A DNA stretch of 64,000 nucleotides from Bryobacterales bacterium. GTDB taxonomy: Bacteria > Acidobacteriota > Terriglobia > Bryobacterales > Bryobacteraceae. Location: NCBI GenBank assembly GCA_003135055.1, contig PLDF01000505.1, forward strand, positions 1-64,000, read 5' to 3'. The translations under genes and the position numbers were made by a program. Of this stretch, positions 61,141-64,000 are shown one piece after another (positions within the stretch are counted from its first letter, which is position 1; the number at the start of each line of letters is the position of its first letter). The notes beneath the pieces are model-generated. The model was not told the origin of the DNA. It worked only from the letters and a program-made list of their open reading frames with translations, and did not search any database.

Positions 61141-61643
61141 CGTTACGCCGGTCGCAAAGGCCGGTCGTTTTCGCGTTCGAGTGTCCGGCCATGCGCTGGT
61201 GCGACCTCGGTCCGGCCGCCGTTCGTAAGGTAGTCCGTAATCCCCGTGGCGCGGAAAGTGCGGCAGCCTATCGCGGCTTCAATTCCCGCATCGGCAGCGC
61301 GGCGGCGCACCATGTACCAGACGTCGGTACCCGCCATGCCCTCCGGTCCGAGTTTCTTTGTCTTGCGGATTGTGGCGCAGAACAGCGGCCTCTTGCGATC
61401 ATCCGCGACGCCCGCGGTCCGCGCATTAGCTTCCCGCATGTTCGGGTTGTAAATGTTGACGGTGAAGAATTCGAGGAAGCGGTGCGCGGCCCGCGCATAC
61501 GCTGCCCGCGTATTGCGGTTGCGAATATGGACGGTGAAGAATTCGAGGAATCGCCGCGCGACTCGATCTCCAGTGCTGGCGATGAGCGCCGGAAGTCCGT
61601 CAGCGACGATAGCGGAGGGAGCGATCAGTTGAACGGCGCTCAT
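61100..61643 (-). pseudogene. Tyrosine recombinase (XerC-like) with internal duplication, frameshift and mutated active-site Tyr
   Basis: From ATG 61643 (overlapping the vapC stop as ATGA) the N-terminus has RFLEFFTVHIRNRNTRAAYA, followed directly by a second copy, RFLEFFTVNIYNPN. The middle of the catalytic domain is missing. The end has GCRTFRATGITDYLTNGG in frame. The final motif, HQRMAGHSNAKTTGLCDRR and DDISLGEVERI, is one base out of frame and ends at 61100. The catalytic tyrosine (LYDRR in relatives) is cysteine. The gene is inactive. Confidence 0.8.
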
Positions 61644-62068
61644 ACCAAGTCCCATGGATTGAAGATCGTGACGCCAAGACCAGCGAAGTCTTTTACGTTG
61701 CGTGTGACGACCGTCAGGTCATGCTCCAGCGCGGTTGCGGCGATCTGGCCATCGGGCACATGGAGTGGTCTCCCCGCAAGTTGCCGCTGGCCCTCCAAAA
61801 CGCCCCACCGCTCAGCGATGGATCGTATAACTGACAGAACGCGGCCGGAAAATAGGATCGATAGATCGGCTTCAACCCAGGCTTCGAGCGCCTCTCTCCG
61901 CTTTCCCGGTGGTAGCAAGATGATTCCTTTACGGAGCTCGCCGAAACTCACCGCGCTGATGAACAACATTTCGAGGGCCTGCGCGGCAATCCACGTTTTA
62001 ACCTTTGTCTCGGGCTGGGGCCGTACCAACTCGGACGGAACGTTGGTATCCAACAGGAATCCCCTCAT
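61640..62068 (-). CDS. vapC: PIN-domain toxin (VapC/FitB-like)
   Basis: The 142-residue protein begins GFLLDTNVPSELVRP, with active-site aspartate 7. It has FISAVSFGELRKGI (glutamate), VPDGQIAATALEHDL (aspartates) and TVVTRNVKDFAGLGVTIFNPW, the complete PIN ribonuclease site. It overlaps the antitoxin stop as ATGA and appears intact. It is the only undamaged toxin of this array. Confidence 0.92.
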   Translation of the reverse strand: MRGFLLDTNVPSELVRPQPETKVKTWIAAQALEMLFISAVSFGELRKGIILLPPGKRREALEAWVEADLSILFSGRVLSVIRSIAERWGVLEGQRQLAGRPLHVPDGQIAATALEHDLTVVTRNVKDFAGLGVTIFNPWDLV

Positions 62069-62325
62069 TCAAAATCGACGGGGCGGGCAAAGGAGGGGTT
62101 GCGTCTAAAGAGTGTATCCACTTCTTCGTCCGTCAGCACGCCCCGCACCTTGGCGCATGCATCGATCACTTCCTGCCCAGTACGCCGTGGCAGTTGTGCG
62201 GCCGGAAGATGGACGGCCTCTTCGAGTAACGTTGCGACGTAAGCCTCAACCGGCCTCCCGCGCATGGACGCCCGACGCGCCAATTCGGCCTCGACCTCCG
62301 GCCGGACGTCAACCGTGATTGTCAT
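62065..62325 (-). CDS. vapB: VapB/FitA-like antitoxin
   Basis: From ATG 62325, preceded by GGAGG at six bases, the 86-residue protein begins MTITVDVRPEVEAELARRASMRGRPVEAYVATLLEEA, a ribbon-helix-helix-like DNA-binding head. The C-terminal tail (RRNPSFARPVDFE) is the part that usually blocks the PIN active site. It overlaps vapC by 4 bp. The longer frame to 62427 lacks a good start context. Confidence 0.88.
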   Translation of the reverse strand: MTITVDVRPEVEAELARRASMRGRPVEAYVATLLEEAVHLPAAQLPRRTGQEVIDACAKVRGVLTDEEVDTLFRRNPSFARPVDFE

Positions 62326-62441
62326 GCATATCCTCCAGAGCTTAACCGTACCGCCGCCTGTATCTGAAGTCAATGAAAACAGCGCTACATAACGTCCTTT
62401 TTGTGTCTGGTAATACGCGTAACGCATTGAAACTAAGTAGC

Positions 62442-62753
62442 TTATTCCTTAAGCTGCCCGGGGCTCTGCTTCTGTCGTGCGCGGCGGCGGCTCGGTCCGC
62501 GCGCGTAGCTCGCGTCGTTCGCTCGGACGGCTATACACGGCCACCTGCACCGGCTGAACGTCACTCCCTGCCCTTCACACCAGCGCAGAAAGGCGCCCGC
62601 GGCCCGCGCATTAGCTGCCCGCGTGTTACGGTTGCGGATGTTGACGGTGAAGAATTCGAGGAAGCGCAGTGCGGCCCGATCCCCGGCTACGGCGATGAGT
62701 GCCGGAAGTACAAGCGGGCGCGTGTTCGTGGCGGCCAGTTGCGCGGCCATCAT
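62442..62753 (-). pseudogene. Tyrosine recombinase N-terminal fragment (copy B)
   Basis: From ATG 62753, overlapping the DUF3368 stop as ATGA, it encodes LPALIAVAGDRAALRFLEFF and RNRNTRAANARAAGAFLRWCEGQGV. After GVT the core-binding domain goes on in another frame (VQPVQVAVYSRPSERREL) and soon ends. The catalytic domain is absent. Confidence 0.72.
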
Positions 62754-63137
62754 CGTTCCTCGGACCCTTTATTCTTGTTGAGCAGCTCACCCAGTAAAGC
62801 GAGCGGAATCGGAATGTCGTGAGTTTGAGCGCCGAGACCGCATGCGCGAAATCAGTCAGTGTATGCTCAGCAGCGAGGTCGAGGACTCCCAGCGTGCCAG
62901 TTACGTTCAGGCCCTGTCTTTCCGCAGCAATTACGCCCTTGCGGTCATCCATCAACAACAGGTCGGCATGGAGTCGAGAGGCCAATGCGATAGCCGCAGC
63001 TTCGCCCTTGCGATTCCAGCGGAAAGCGTGACGGCGGGCGACTCTGCGACTTCAAGCCAGGCAGGGGCGGCGACGGCCCAGCGTTGGACGGATGCCGGGG
63101 CGAGTTCGTGAGAAAGCTCGGCCAGCACAATGCTGGG
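62750..63137 (-). pseudogene. DUF3368 (PIN-like) toxin, N-truncated and frameshifted (copy B)
   Basis: It lacks the first 40 or so residues: the reading joins recombinase A in MLFDWF to PSIVLAELSHELAPASVQRW. After VTL the frame must slip by -1 to continue as RWNRKGEAAAIALASRLHADLLLMDDRKG and LGVLDLAAEHTLTDFAHA. A further slip near 62820 restores IPLALLGELLNKNKG. The N-terminal D is lost. Confidence 0.75.
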
Positions 63138-63446
63138 AAACCAGTCGAATAGCATGCGGATACAGGCGAGATGTTGCTTGACCGTGGGATCTGCGCCTGC
63201 CCTTGCAGCAGCCCGATAAATGCGGCCACATGAACCGGCTGAACGCCGGCAATGGACGTGACACCTTGCCCTTCGCACCATCGCAGGAAAGCTTCGGCAG
63301 CGTGGCCATAAGCGGCCCGCGTGTTCCGGTTCCGGATGTTGACTGTGAAGTATTCAACGAAGCGCAGCGACGCCCGCTCCGCCGCATTGGCGACCAAAGC
63401 CGGAAGCACGGGGCGTGCGTGGCGACTGGTTGGTCAGCGCGGTCAT
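63138..63446 (-). pseudogene. Tyrosine recombinase N-terminal fragment (copy A), fused to DUF3368 copy B
   Basis: It starts as ATG 63446 overlapping the upstream DUF3368 stop. The frame for LPALVANAAERASLRFVEYF and RNRNTRAAYGHAAEAFLRWCEGQG is one base off the start. After FIGLLQGQA another slip gives DPTVKQHLACIRMLFDWF, the end of the core-binding domain. The rest is replaced by the DUF3368 sequence. Confidence 0.75.
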
Positions 63447-63927
63447 GGTTTGTCCAGCCTCTTATGTTTGTTGAGCAGAGATTGCAGGAGCGCTTCAGGC
63501 CGCCGAAAGCTTGTGCCTTCCAGCTTGCGGATTGCATCGGCGAAATCAACCAGGCCGCGCCCGGCAGCAAGATCGAGTACGCCGAGGGTACCGGTGACGC
63601 GAAGCCCTTGTTGTCTGGCGGCGCGAATGCCCCTGCGGTCGTCGATTAACAGCAGGTCTGCGTGCATGGCAGCCGCCAGAGCGATAGCCGCCGCTTCGCC
63701 TTTGCGATTCCAGTTGAAAGAGTTACATCTGGCGTCTGTGCGATCTCCATCCATGCGGGAAAATCAGCGATCCAACGCTGAACGGCTAGCGGCGCGAGTG
63801 GGTTGGAGAGTTCAGTCTGAACGGCGGCAGGTAGCACCATTCGTTCAAACATGCGAGGCAGAAGATCGATGTGGCCGATCAGGATCAGGTAATTGACGGG
63901 GCCAGTGTCGGCGATTACCAGCCGCAC
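63443..63927 (-). pseudogene. DUF3368 (PIN-like) toxin with a -1 frameshift (copy A)
   Basis: From GTG 63927 it encodes MRLVIADTGPVNYLILIGHIDLL, the family head with the active-site aspartate, then LPAAVQTELSNPLAPLAVQRW. After DVTL the frame must shift by -1 to NWNRKGEAAAIALAAAMHADLLLIDDRRG and TGTLGVLDLAAGRGLVDFADAI, ending LLNKHKRLDKP at 63443. Apart from that single shift the gene is complete. The slip site (ctttcaactgg, minus strand of 63710-63720) is at the same place as in copy B. It could be a pseudogene or a programmed shift. Confidence 0.72.
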
Positions 63928-63932
63928 GGGTT

Positions 63933-64000
63933 TTACATTCCCAGTTCTTTGAGCGATCTACGTTCTTCCTCAAAGTCTTCGAGGGTGTATTCTTCGAACA
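63933..64000 (-). CDS. UPF0175-like antitoxin, C-terminal end (cut by window end)
   Basis: The minus-strand frame encodes EEYTLEDFEEERRSLKELGM and stops at 63933, five bases before the DUF3368 GTG. UPF0175 antitoxins end with such an acidic helix and are regularly coupled to DUF3368 toxins. Confidence 0.6.
   Translation of the reverse strand, partial: FEEYTLEDFEEERRSLKELGM

Overview
The window looks like chromosomal DNA from an acidobacterium of the Solibacter/Bryobacter type. The evidence is protein content only: Oar-like TonB receptors with an N-terminal carboxypeptidase-regulatory fold, DUF1592-DUF1552 'planctomycete cytochrome' genes, a PQQ enzyme with a CRTAC1/ASPIC-UnbV protein, a Y_Y_Y beta-propeller histidine kinase, GTG/TTG starts and high GC. 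No rRNA or complete tRNA gene was seen.

Layout. 1-1.3 kb: the end of an unidentified gene, a decayed Ig-like protein and a repeat-rich spacer. 1.3-4.7 kb: succinate dehydrogenase sdhCAB. 5.1-8.1 kb: a decaying pair of ABC exporter half-transporters. 8.5-15.2 kb (minus): a transglutaminase-like membrane protein, a secreted cupin, a 1054-residue glycosyltransferase-like membrane protein and a receiver-like/DUF3052 protein. 15.3-25.9 kb (minus): a purine-catabolic operon, xdhA-xdhB-guaD-OHCU decarboxylase-uricase-HIU hydrolase-allC-allantoinase-allE. Together these take guanine and xanthine through urate and allantoin to ureidoglycolate. 26-29.4 kb: an Oar-like receptor. 29.8-33.4 kb: a sensor kinase and a convergent response regulator. 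34-36 kb: DUF2442/DUF4160 genes and dead DUF433/DUF5615 and conserved-hypothetical genes. 36.2-41.9 kb: a second Oar-like receptor and a seven-haem TPR cytochrome. 42-42.7 kb: a dead brnTA pair. 43.3-49.4 kb: DUF1592, DUF1552 and a PHB-depolymerase-like hydrolase. 49.6-52.4 kb: an island scar with a tRNA 3'-end match, a TssC-like fragment and a broken NTPase. 52.6-58.7 kb (minus): cytochrome c, PQQ dehydrogenase and CRTAC1/TPR protein. 59-64 kb (minus): a conserved hypothetical gene, a membrane protein and an array of toxin-antitoxin genes, each followed by a decayed tyrosine recombinase.

The most striking property is a dense population of short palindromic interspersed repeats of at least nine families. 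Several copies lie inside or at the ends of open reading frames. A 120-bp, three-hairpin element sits in frame in allC. A 124-bp element sits in frame in the signal-peptide region of the first Oar receptor. Small hairpins sit in frame in the allantoinase and glycosyltransferase genes. A hairpin flanked by a duplicated start region sits at the CRTAC1 gene. Other copies supply the 3' ends of genes. Many coding regions also carry minisatellites whose period is a multiple of three. This resembles the Rickettsia palindromic elements, but the sequences here are different. At the right end, a repeated gene order (PIN or DUF3368 toxin with an ATGA-overlapping XerC-like recombinase) and an identical frameshift in two DUF3368 paralogues are the other unusual signals.
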